Shown here: positions 35,696 to 46,551 of the stretch, piece by piece
How the letters are laid out: each line of letters starts with the position of its first letter
Position numbering within the stretch: the stretch's first letter is position 1
NCBI RefSeq assembly: GCF_014805685.1
Contig: NC_060890.1
Coordinates: 19,592,000 to 19,655,999, forward strand
Origin: Silurus meridionalis
Taxonomy: Eukaryota > Chordata > Actinopteri > Siluriformes > Siluridae
Direction of reading: 5' to 3'
Length of the DNA: 64,000 bases
Translations under genes and position numbers: made by a program
Notes under the pieces: model-generated
Seen by the model: only the letters and a program-made list of their open reading frames with translations
Databases searched by the model: none
Told to the model about the DNA's origin: nothing

Positions 35696-38600
35696 GTCTA
35701 AACGTAAAGATAAACTTTTTGAGGACATTGTTTTTTCATAATAAGCTTTTCTGTTCATGGATGCTCATGTAACATTTACGGAAGGAGTCTCCATTGTTAG
35801 AACTTGGTAGCAGTCAAAGCTTGTTCCCACAGGACTGACAAGTTTGTACTTTCTACTTTCTTTGTAACGGGACAGGTAATTTCATTTACTTGTACAGACA
35901 GAGTAAAAAGAGTGTGTTGAAGAGGCTGTTTTTAGCTCCTATAGAGTATGTGATATACAAGAATTTCAATTGCTCATGGATGTTACACAACAGTGTATGA
36001 TTTGATGATACATTGACAACTGCGTCATTCATCAGTCATATCAAAAGGGCAAATGTTGCCAAAAGGCTGTGGTTTAATAAAAAAAAAAAGGCTTTTTGTT
36101 GTTTGGAACACATGAATATCTGAAAAAGGTTATTTAGAGCATTCACAAAATCATAATTTCATAGAAGTAAAAGATAGTTAATGAATAGGTTAAACAATAG
36201 GAGTTTTCCAATGACATAAAATAGTGTTGTTTTTGAGGTTAAACCAATAAAAACCTCAAACAATGGAGCAGTTCGACTTTACAGAAGTGAAGGGAAGCGA
36301 CTCTCACTAACACAGACATCATTAAGCAGGGTGGCCTGACTATTTCATGCACTGAAAAATTTATGAATGTGGATGGAGAGGTCACGAGGACACAGCAGCC
36401 ATTAAAGAGGCCCAGCTCGTCCTCCATGTGGCTCGCTTCACTGTTGCTTTTCTGCCTGTAAACGTCCACCTAACCCTAACTTATTGCGTTCTTCGTCTCG
36501 GAGTCTCTGCACGCACACATCGAGGCCTTTCATCAACACCTCAGCTGTGATCAGTGTTAACAGGGAGGGTATGTGTCCTACAGTGTAAAGCCACACAGTT
36601 CAGGGTGACTAAGTCAGGTATTGGGTATTTCATCCACCAACTTTTGAGTTAATTAAAGGATATATCATGGCATGTTTCACCACACTTTAACATGGCGAAA
36701 ACCGTAGCATTACAGTTAATAAGGCAGTGAGAAAGTGGTCTTAATGCACTCAGGCTCTCGTCTCACGCTTCAGCAAATCTCTCTCAGTGACACATTTTAG
36801 GTCAATTATTTGACGGTTTGAGCCAACATACATTATTTAAGTGTGTCATTTCTGGACCAGTCATATCCCTTTTACTCGAGCACGAGGGGCAAATGCTGCT
36901 GATCTATTAACAATTACCCCCACATCCAGCGGCTGCGAGCAGGCTATAATTTATCAGCCATTAAAAATGGATCAATAATAAAATTCAGCGTTTCACGTCC
37001 GTGACGGCCTGACCAACCGAGTGGAAGAAAACACAGAGCGCCTGAAATATTTACATGAGGGAAGTTGATAAGGTTTAGCATTACTCGGCATGCGCTCTCT
37101 CTCGAGGGAGCCGGTATCCCGGAGAGACTCCGAATCAGCCAGCTTTGCTTTGCAGCTCTGTTTCTATTTTGACTGGCCTGACTGTTGTGAGATTGTTTTT
37201 ATATATATAAAACTAAACAGTTTATTAGCTCTATAGGGTATAAACTATTTGATGATTTAACCTCAAAAGTTTTATATATTGATATTAAATGGTGTGAGCA
37301 TTTCCTTTAAAATAAATTGACCAAACATGCTTTTTGGCATCGGTTATAAAAATTTAAACAGACAACATTTTTATTGTAAATCATTTTTTGCATTGGTTTA
37401 AACAATAATCTGGTCATGTTTTAATGTGAATTGATGTTAACTATTTAAATACACACTCACATTTGGCATCTTATGTCATTTTTTTATGCCTCTTAGAGCC
37501 ACTTAGAACATTTGATTTGTTGATAATATGCCAGGAAAAATAAAGCTGTTGAAAAAAAAGGTGTCAAATTTTAAAAATGTCTTTAGTTACCCCGTTAAAT
37601 AGGTAAAGACAGGCCTCCTGTGCTGCTAAAAACCTCATTAAGGATTCTATCTTCACCTTGCTTACATCTCATTTCAGAGTATTTTTCACCACAACAATGT
37701 CAGCGCGGAGAGGAAGTTGCAGTCGTGTATTCGATTTTAATCTCCATCTTCTGGGACTCGGAGCAAGATTTCTGTGTTCTTCTGCAATTTACATGTTAAA
37801 TTCTGTAAGCCCTAGACAGTTGAGCCATTTGCGAGGGAACAGTGGGTGGTATGATATGATTTTTTTTTTTTTCTTTTTTTTTCTGAGTGTTCAATGAATA
37901 ATTTTATCTCAATTAGAAAATCGGGGCAACACGAATCTGCCCTTTAGCCACAAACTGCTGCGTTTTTTTTTCTTTTCACTGTTTATGTCAAAACTAATCT
38001 GACGCCATAATATGCAAGAAGAAGAAATGAGTTTCGCAATTAATCAGATGGAGACGGAAAACAAAAACACGCCGAATAGGATTTCAGCTCCTGTTTGAAA
38101 TCCTCTTGTGGTTTTATTACGTCTTATTAAGTGACTCTATTTGAGTTCATTATGCACAAAATGAATATCACTTCTAATCACAGTCATACACTGACCAACG
38201 CAGTAACTTGTCTCTCTTTTTCCGAGGCTTTGGGGAAGGTCTTCTCTGGACTGAATAATAAATTTCAAAGCACACAGTTACACTTTTGTGCTTTTCAGTG
38301 TGTGAGAGATTGAATAGAAACCTCACTGCTTAAAAAATAAATAAATAAATATTTAAAAAAGAGCTTCTGGAAAAGCTTAGATGGATTAGTGTGAATCTCT
38401 ATCTTCTGTTCATCAATAATTCACCATGGTCTACAGTAAAATCATCTCTACACAGCTCATTAAAGCCAAACCCTGTGAGTGCCTGAAAAACATCAGATGG
38501 CAGGAAAAATCAATACGGGTGTGATTGTAATCCACGCTGAACGGTCATTACGGAAATTAGGAGTGTGTGTGTATGTGTGTGTGCACATTTACAGACTGCT

Positions 38601-39427
38601 TTGCTGCTAATTTCTTTCATTCTCTCATTGCTATACTGCTGTGTATGCAGGTTTACAGGCAGCAAATAGAAAACTGGCAGTGTTTTTTTTTTTGTCTTTT
38701 TAAGTCATCTGCCCCTGCTGTTTAAAATTGGTATAACCAGTAAATTATTGACACTGTATCTTACATGATTTTTATTACTCCACCACTAGGGATTATGTTT
38801 TAGTGTCATTCGTCTATTCATCTTTCTATCCGTCCGTCCATCTGAGATTCTCATTCTCATTTGATATCTCAAGAACCAGATGTTAAATTTAGATTTGTGG
38901 AAATCCAACCAAGTAGAGTTCACAGCCAGTTCAGATGTCTGAAATAGTTTGTCTTCAATTACTACAAAGTATATTTTGCAGGAAACTCAGGTATACCAAT
39001 TAAGTAACCAAGAACTAGACTTGTTCATGGTGCAGATATTCGTGTCTAGGCTCTACTTATTTTGTTCCTTCCCTTCTGCAGACTAAAAAGGGGAAAAAAC
39101 CAGGTGCTCATTGTCATTGAAGGTGGGAGAACTGCTTATTTGATGGTAATTGCTATGCCTACTGCTAGTATATGGCCTCAGTCATTTGCTTTTTTGCCTT
39201 AAAAAAGCTGATATTGGACGCTTATTGTTTGTCTTTTTCATTTTCAAGCTCAGTTCTCAACATTTGAAACTGGGAAATTGATGAATAATTGTATTTAATT
39301 ATTAACTTTTCTCACTACACAGACAAACAAAAACTTTATACAGTTTTAACTTTTTTCAATTTTGTTTTTATTTTTTAATGTCTTTAAAATGTTTCTGTAA
39401 TAAACTAATTGTATGTTAAATCAAATG

Positions 39428-39428
<1 letters not shown>
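35696..39428. other. Long non-coding stretch with CNE-like blocks
   Basis: 36240-37190 and 37600-38560 are balanced, repeat-poor and hold many TAAT, TTAATAATA and CAGC words. These are the strongest CNE-like stretches of the middle window. 37200-37560 and 38700-39420 are A+T-rich. Near 38810-38880 words such as CCGTCCGTCCATCTGAGATT recall a widespread fish repeat, too degraded to bound. Short ORFs show no known domain. Confidence 0.4.
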
Positions 39429-39458
<30 letters not shown>

Positions 39459-39462
39459 ATCG
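39429..39462. repeat. (ATCA)n microsatellite
   Basis: About 8 ATCA units ending in ATCGATCG. Confidence 0.93.
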
Positions 39463-40458
39463 AGCACAACTTCTAATCACAGTGTTAAACTATTTATATT
39501 GAGTGAGCTTTTCTGAGTGCAAAATATTATGAATATGGATATCCAATCATAGCAGTATGCTGGAGATTGATTTTTAATTTGATTTTGGGAATTGATAGTG
39601 CTATTAGTTTATTAAATGAATCCCAGTTTTAATTAAGTTATAACATTGCTGGAGTTCTTACAAAGTTAAAGATCTACACATGTGCCTAAGGATTAGACTT
39701 GTTTAGTAAAAACTAAGTAAAAAAACATGAAAAGTATCCCCAATTCATTTTTTACAGAGAATCGCTTGCAGTCCAGAGGTCAGTACAGCCTGATAAGTGG
39801 AAAGCCAATCGTTTTTTTAAACATTTAAATCCCTTTAAGGAAATATGAAGCCCTTACTTATGATGCCTAAAAAACCCACAGCACACACATTATGAGACAT
39901 TGCTAATGTTTTTACTTTGTGCTATTCTTCACAATATGACATGAGTAGTGCTAGATGAATAAAATATGATCATAATCGATGATCTCATGTTCATCCAGCT
40001 TCGTGTAAACAGCCGCGCCATTTCTGTTTGAGTCACGAACATGAACAATGTGCATGCGTCCTAAAAAGTCTTCCTTGTGTAAAATCTGAAGATTTAAAAG
40101 TGAAATGCGATCTGGACTGATTTGATCTCTGCATAAAGCAGATGCGTGCGCTCCTGATGCATGCGCAACCCTTTTGGGGGTCCCCAGTGAACGTTGTGAA
40201 TGCTATACAAATGATCCCTCATTTCCAAACATCAGCCCAGAAGAAACCTGGTAACGACGGGGCTAAAAATGTCTTCGTGTCGCACTTCGCTTTCTTGCAT
40301 ATCACTTTCCATATAAACGAAGAACAAAAAAAAAAAAAAAAAAAGAAAAAAGAAGTCTGAGAAGAAGGCTAATCAGGTAGGCGCAAAAAAAGGGTATTTG
40401 CTTCCCGCAAAAAAAAAAAAAAGTGCAATTTGGTCAGACACGAAAGAAGAGGGGGGAC

Positions 40459-40459
<1 letters not shown>
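39463..40459. other. Non-coding stretch ending in A runs
   Basis: A+T-rich to about 39990, then GC-richer with scattered CpGs (40000-40310). An A run lies at about 40326-40344 and another at 40409-40422. Confidence 0.5.

Positions 40460-40511
<52 letters not shown>
40460..40511. repeat. (GA)n microsatellite
   Basis: About 25 uninterrupted GA units. Confidence 0.97.
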
Positions 40512-40514
<3 letters not shown>

Positions 40515-41141
40515 AAAAAAAAATCGAGCAGAACCTTCCAAGCAATAAATCATTGGATTGCTGGTGACACTCATACAATGCGGATATAGTGTTAACTGCG
40601 CGAGAGAGACAGCACTCCCTGCTCCTCTGGGGTGACCTTGCCTCGCTGCCATAATCTATCATTCTGACACGGGACACAGTGTTTTTGTTTAATATTACAC
40701 TATTGGCATATACAGTAAACACAATGCAAAGAAAATTTAGACACGGACATGAAGAACGACAAGACAGCCACAATTGCTTGCAGAAGAAGACGACTAAGAA
40801 GAAGAAGAAGAGAAGAAGAGATATAGGCGGATTAGACTTTGCACATGCTACAGTACCATACCAACTGATTTATTTGTTAGCTATTAATTGCGTTTTAGCC
40901 TTTTCCTCCTTATATGATGGCGTAATCATTTCACGCTATCAGTCAAAGTGTGAAGTGAAGCCCGGGTTACAAAACAAACACAGCCAGAAATGAGCAAAAT
41001 GAACTTTTATGGATAGTTTATGCGAGAAAGCGAATGTGTTCAGCAATCGGGGCTGACACTCCCGAACCGATAAATAATACATTTCTCTCTGAACATTCAT
41101 CCTTCTTACTGTCACTGGCAGGCACATGAACATGAACATGG
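40512..41141. other. Non-coding stretch, moderately CpG-bearing
   Basis: Contains an AAG-rich run at 40786-40820. ORFs of 60-134 codons overlap the flanking GA repeat or show no domain. This may be part of the same promoter-like neighbourhood as 41740-42150. Confidence 0.4.

Positions 41142-41199
<58 letters not shown>
41142..41199. repeat. (CA)n microsatellite
   Basis: About 28 CA units. Confidence 0.97.
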
Positions 41200-41201
<2 letters not shown>

Positions 41202-41278
41202 GACAGACACAAACCCAAAATATATATACGATTGTTATTTACAAGCTGACAAGATAAAGGACTTTTTTAGGATGCAAG

Positions 41279-41460
<182 letters not shown>

Positions 41461-41739
41461 AGTCTGGTTCACTCTCTATCTATTTATCCATCTATCACTC
41501 ACTCATTCATAGTTATTTATTCATCCTCATTATGTGCCATCTTAAATATTTCTCAGTATTCTTACTCTCTCCTGCAATCCGCTTCCCAACTGCACTGTGA
41601 CTGCAAGGCATCACTTTTGAAGCTCATCAGCTTTGTGGAAAAAAAAAAGGAGAGAAATGCTCAGGTTTTTGCCCACCACCTTAATTACTGAGATTTGCAC
41701 ATGTATTGTGCTCCTCCGACACACACGCACACACTTTCT

Positions 41740-42150
41740 TTGTGTGAGAGTAAAGCCAGCGAGCACCGGGAGATGGTTTAGCTCGCAGCGAGTGCCTCAG
41801 CTGCGCTCCGCAGAGATGCGAGCAGATAAAGACAAGGTTGGCGCCAGCATGCTGGGGAATATGTCTCACATCAGAGCAATACGGAGAGGTGTGACTGCGC
41901 ACCCAAAACATCTCCGCTTCATCCGAAACAAGAGGAGGCAGGCGCCGCCGCCGGCCTGAGGTGTGATTTTCCCCATGTAAATGGAGGTCAGGCGGCTGCC
42001 TCGCAATCGCCGGCGCCCGTGTCAGGCCTACTTTTTTTTTTGTTTGGAGTGATTATGTAGTACCTCGCTGCAAAGTTGCTTATTTCTGTGTGTAAATTGG
42101 ATGTAGTAGTTTGTGTAGTGCAGCCCCGGGGCGCAGTGTGAGATATTGAT
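41740..42150. promoter_or_regulatory. CpG-rich, promoter-like patch
   Basis: About 21 CpG dinucleotides by eye between 41760 and 42025, with G+C near 60 percent in an otherwise CpG-poor window. It contains AGGCGCCGCCGCCGGCC near 41939 and CCCCGGGGCGC near 42123. A plus-strand ORF ends here (41633-41959) with no known domain. It has the composition of a vertebrate CpG island and might mark a transcription start, but no TATA box, initiator or first exon can be assigned. The bounds are approximate. Confidence 0.45.
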
Positions 42151-42183
42151 TGAGTTGGATGCTGGGGGAAACACAGGAGGATT

Positions 42184-42192
42184 GAGAGAGAG

Positions 42193-42254
<62 letters not shown>
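42184..42254. repeat. (GA)n microsatellite
   Basis: About 33 GA units after a short imperfect start. Confidence 0.97.
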
Positions 42255-42257
<3 letters not shown>

Positions 42258-42599
42258 AAAAAGGTGGTGGTGATGGTGGTGGTGCAGGTGGAAAACAAAG
42301 CTCATACAGACACTTTTTACCCATTACCGGCAAAAAAAAAAGAAAAAATCTACCTGGAAAAATCCACGAGGACTTGTGAAGAAAGTGACTAAACAAACGG
42401 AATAACTTCACAGTGACAGGTGATGCTCAACATTGAAATGGAGTGTTAAAAGAAAGAAGGAGGGGAAACAAAAAATAAAAAATTAAATAAAGAACAGCAG
42501 TGCAGGTGAGAGGTGAGAGAGAGAGTCTGATCAAGAGACAGAAAGAGAGTGGAGAATGTGTCAGATGGCTCTTTGTTACATTTACAGAAAAAGTCCTAT

Positions 42600-42604
<5 letters not shown>
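42255..42604. other. Purine-rich non-coding stretch
   Basis: G/A-rich on the plus strand, including GGTGGTGGTGATGGTGGTGG near 42264. No gene was recognised. Confidence 0.5.

Positions 42605-42676
<72 letters not shown>
42605..42676. repeat. (CT)n microsatellite
   Basis: About 36 CT units. Confidence 0.97.
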
Positions 42677-42679
<3 letters not shown>

Positions 42680-42699
42680 CTCTCTATCATTTTCTCTAA

Positions 42700-43015
42700 A
42701 CCCTTCCCAACATGCTTTTACTGTTCTACAGCAAATCAGGAGAATTGTATGGTGGAAAGAAAACATTTACTTTGGTTTATATTTACATCAGTTTAGCTGT
42801 TTTATTTTTTTTTTTTTTCAGTTGTTTTGGAGCGTTTCTCAGATCAGAAATGAAATTCTTAAAACTACTTGTTCAGCCTCCACATTATTTAGTCAATTGT
42901 GCACATTATAAAAGCATTTTCCATTGCTTTGAACAAATTGCAAATGCTTTGGATTCTAGATCAAATTATATGTACTTTAGACTTATTGTAAATGGTTGTT
43001 CATAGACTTTATTCT
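42700..43015 (+). repeat. Dispersed repeat, related to 34215-34320
   Basis: The core at 42836-42950 matches 34215-34320 on the opposite strand. The flanks resemble a repeat I associate with teleost genomes, but I cannot name it. No coding capacity. Confidence 0.55.
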
Positions 43016-43100
43016 AACGTATAACGTCTGTGCACTTATTTCCAACATGTTCATGATTCACCAATTGGCATAATTTAAAGCATATTTAATGACAAGGAAA

Positions 43101-43104
<4 letters not shown>

Positions 43105-43171
<67 letters not shown>
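43105..43171. repeat. (TA)n microsatellite
   Basis: About 33 TA units. Confidence 0.97.
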
Positions 43172-43172
<1 letters not shown>

Positions 43173-43462
43173 GATTATGATGAACATGAATGGATGATAA
43201 ACATGTAGGGTCTTGCACATAGAAAGTATATATAAGCTAATCTTTTATTATGCTTTGTAACCTGTGTATACCAACATTGAAAAACATAAAGCATTCCAAG
43301 GCAAATATTGTATTTAATTCCTTCTACGCATTGATTTATAACATGTTTATTGTTGTTAGTAAAGATAGTTAATACATTGCATAATTTTAGCACTATTGAA
43401 GGAATAATGTGCAGTTTGAATTGTCACTCTTAATGCCTGGTGTGTTATGACCTTAAAATGAT

Positions 43463-43508
43463 AATAATAATAATGACAATAATAATTATTATTGTCATTA
43501 TTATTATT
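43463..43508. repeat. Perfect 46-bp palindrome
   Basis: Left arm 43463-43485 and right arm 43486-43508 are exact inverted copies with no spacer. The arms are AAT repeats carrying one non-repeat word (GACA on the left, TGTC on the right). Confidence 0.95.
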
Positions 43509-43623
43509 AAAAACAATAATGTTGATGTTGATGATGATGATGATGATATTAGGATACAAAATTAATATGAAGTAAAAGGTTTAATCAAATCCTTTTAGGA
43601 GCTGAATTGTTCGGAGTAGTAAG

Positions 43624-43970
43624 AATGATTGAGGTTAAAAAGTGATCTGGTTGAAGTGCCCTTGAGCATCTTTATGATGTATTCCATGGAGTCAGGGATT
43701 GATTGGTCATCAGTAACCTATTGCACCTATCAGTTATGTCCTGAAGTTGCCTTTTGCCCTGCCACAGTGACTCCAATGCTCAATTCTGATAATATCCAGT
43801 CGCAAGATGTACATTAATGCACTTATTTGTGGACAATTTTGCTAATTTTACGGAAAATTGTGCGGTGAATGCTCCATATAAACAATTGTGTAACTGTTGA
43901 TTTGGTGAAATTAATGCTTACTCAGCACTTTTGGGAGTTCTCAGCACTTTTTAATCTGTAATAAATGGAC
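43624..43970. repeat. Local repeat, copy 1
   Basis: Starts AATGATTGAGGTTAAAAAGT and matches 45403-45780 over most of its length. The best conserved part is 43624-43760. A short ORF (43629-43817) has a related partner at 45408-45644, both beginning M-R-L-K-S-D-L-V. The shared reading frame is explained by the DNA identity and is no evidence of a gene. Confidence 0.85.
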
Positions 43971-43974
43971 ATTT

Positions 43975-44215
43975 GGTGACACCCAGATAAGGATGGGTTT
44001 CCTATTGAGTCTGGTTCCTCTCAAGGTTTCTTCCTCATGCCATTTAGGGGAGTTTTTCCTTGCCAGAGTCACCATCGGCTTCTCTATCAGGGACAAATTT
44101 ACACTTATAAAGAACAATCTTATTCATTCTTTATCACCACACTCTCTGTGTAAAGCTGCTTTTATTAAAAAACGCTATACAAATAAAATGAATTTAATTG
44201 AATTTTATTGATTGG
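43975..44215 (+). repeat. Dispersed fish repeat with CAAATAAAATGAATTTAATTG tail
   Basis: Contains GAGTCTGGTTCCTCTCAAGG, TTTCTTCCTCATGCCATTT and GGGAGTTTTTCCTTGCC. It ends GCTATACAAATAAAATGAAT. I recall this as one of the most common dispersed sequences of teleost genomes. Its tail recurs inverted at 1868 and 59783. Confidence 0.7.
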
Positions 44216-44349
44216 TCTAATGTGTTTTTTCATATCGTCACTCTACATTATGGAAGATATTGTGTTTAGCAAAATATATAAATAAATATATAAATGAACA
44301 CAAAAATGATACAAAAATAGTAATAGTAATAATAATTATAATAATAATT

Positions 44350-44350
44350 T

Positions 44351-44413
<63 letters not shown>
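44350..44413. repeat. (AAT)n microsatellite
   Basis: About 20 AAT units. Confidence 0.96.
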
Positions 44414-44416
<3 letters not shown>

Positions 44417-44574
44417 ATTATGAGGAGGCAAACGAGGTGAAGAAAAAAAGTTTAAATAAAATCTTAAATTGTTTAAACTTATATTTATTATCCAAAAGTG
44501 GTTCCCTCTTAAAAGTGGATCCCTATTATAATGGTAGGAACCCTAATATAATCCAAATCCTTGAAGAAGGTCTT

Positions 44575-44690
44575 TTTAATTTTTTTTAATACTTTATCCT
44601 GATAAGGGTCACAGTCGATAGAGTCTGTCCTAGGAGCACCAGGTATGAGGTGCAAATCCACCCTGTATGAGATGAGATGGCAGTATAGCG
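44575..44690. mobile_element. SINE-like fragment
   Basis: TTTATCCTGATAAGGGTCAC, then CCTAGGAGCACCAGGTATGA and ATCCACCCTGTATGAGAT, matches in order a widespread fish SINE-like repeat. The expected continuation (GATGCCAGTCCATCAC) is seen instead at 12228. Truncated. Confidence 0.45.
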
Positions 44691-45402
44691 CAATGCATCA
44701 TTCATGCACATGTTCCCAGGTTCATAAGAGCAAACAAGCAGAGATTCAGAGTTTAAGATCAGTGGATCTGTATATGGGATTTCTCTACTGAAATAAAATC
44801 TGGAGTTCTGTATGGCAGAAGAAAAGTGTGCTGGGGTTTAATATCAGGTACTATTCAGTGTGTACTTGGTGAGTGTCATGATGAAATATGTATGAAATTG
44901 ATTTGATTAACATTTAAACGACCTTGTAAAAGTAAGGTAAAAAGAAACTTTCTATTTTTTTTTCAGTTGATTCTCTCCATCTGTCTGTGTTTGGAAACTG
45001 ACTTTGTTAGGAAAGCTAAAGGTAGAATGGAAAGATGGGGCTCTCAGGAGAGCAGGCATTACTGTACTCCACCTTCATGGTGTCCTCAGTTAATACGGCT
45101 GTTTTGTACGTCAAAGCCGAAACTACAGACGCACGTGGCTAACTTCAGAGCGGTGTCATAATTGTGAGAATTCAAACACTTTTTATGTGCCGGAACATCA
45201 GTGGAGAAGCTCGGTTTATATATCTCCTGCCTCGACTCACCTACCTTTTTTTTTTTCCTTTTTCACCAAATAAAAAAAAAATGGTGGAGACTATTGATCA
45301 GGTGTTCTCTCTCAGCACAGGTACCTGGGGAGCCTGGTCGAGTCTGACTTACTACTGTCTCCTTTGCCCCATGTGGGGGATGAGTGCTGGCATTTCTGTC
45401 CA
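44691..45402. other. Non-coding stretch, nothing certain
   Basis: The segment 45280-45402 directly precedes local repeat copy 2 and may be an extension of it that copy 1 lacks. No gene was seen. Confidence 0.5.
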
Positions 45403-45780
45403 AATGATTGAGGTTAAAAAGTGATCTGGTTGCAGTGCCCTTGAGCACTTTCATGATAAATTCCATGGAATCAGGGATTGATTTGTCATCAGTAACCTAT
45501 TGCATCTATCAGTTATGTTCTGAAGTTGCCTTTTGCTTTGTGTTAAAACTTCTTTATACCAAAGTGCCTTCGCTGGTTAATTCTGATTGGTCAGAAAGTA
45601 TTGATGGATTTTCCCACAGAAGCTCTGACAGAAATATTCAGTAGCAAGATTTAAATTAATGCACTAATTAGTGGACTCGTTTATTTCTATAGTAGCAAAT
45701 TTTACAGGATACTGTGTGGTGAAATTAATGCTCATTTAGCACTTTTGGAAGGAGTCACAAATCTCTGCACTTTGTATCAG
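45403..45780. repeat. Local repeat, copy 2
   Basis: Partner of 43624-43970, in the same orientation and about 1.78 kb downstream. It includes TTCTGATTGGTCAGAAAG near 45580, which I associate with a common fish DNA repeat. Confidence 0.85.
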
Positions 45781-45879
45781 TTAAATGTTGACATAGAGGG
45801 TTGTGCTGTTCAGTTTCTTTGATTTTGAAGGTTTTGGCATTACATTTTAACTTCACAAATCAAATTTGTTCTAAGACAA

Positions 45880-46222
45880 TGACAATGCCTCTGTGCACAA
45901 AGCTAGTTTCATGAAGATGTGTTTTACATGGGTTGAAGATCTTGACTGGCCTGCTCTAAAGATCTGACCTCAACCCTATTGAACACCTTTTGGGATGAAT
46001 TGGATCACTGATTGAACCCTAGGCTTCAACAAGTTACCTACACCAGTACCTGACTTTACTAACTCAATTGTATAATAATAACAAATCTCTAAAAGCACAA
46101 GCAAAAATCTAGTTCAACATCTTTTTAGAAGAGTGGGGATTATTATAGCAGCTAAAATGTGGAATAGGATGTTCAAAATGCACAACAAATCTTATGATCA
46201 GCTGTCGACAAACTTATGTAAT
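45880..46222 (+). mobile_element. Tc1-type transposase relic, copy 3
   Basis: The plus strand encodes the C-terminal catalytic part with a frame change: W-P-A-L-K, then S-D-L-N-P-I-E-H-L near 45967-45993 with the catalytic glutamate. It ends in CGACAAACTTATG near 46205, the terminal region of the family. Multiple stops. The N-terminal half and left TIR are absent. Confidence 0.75.
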
Positions 46223-46472
46223 ATGCAAATCAACAACATTTTTAGAGGTAGAAATTTAAATCACATCATAATACACTTATTGTAATGTAGTGAAAGGGTG
46301 ACTTTGTTATTGGACACACATTGCACATCATTAATGTTAATTGAGAGCATTATATTCCAAGCTATTGGTCTATTTAGATTGGAATATTTCCTTAAACGTA
46401 TAACCTCTTTAGTTATTTTCCATTTTCAGGGGGGCTTTTGGCTTTAAGATTAAAATTTCCAGGTAGTTTTTA

Positions 46473-46473
46473 C

Positions 46474-46533
<60 letters not shown>

Positions 46534-46551
46534 CTACACACACACACACAT
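46473..46551. repeat. (CA)n microsatellite
   Basis: About 38 CA units with one CT interruption near 46532. Confidence 0.97.

Noticed and set aside
41633..41959. 108-codon plus-strand ORF ending in the CpG-rich patch, as a possible first coding exon
   Set aside because: No recognised N-terminal motif, no clear donor site and no supporting second exon. Only the CpG-rich composition is reported.
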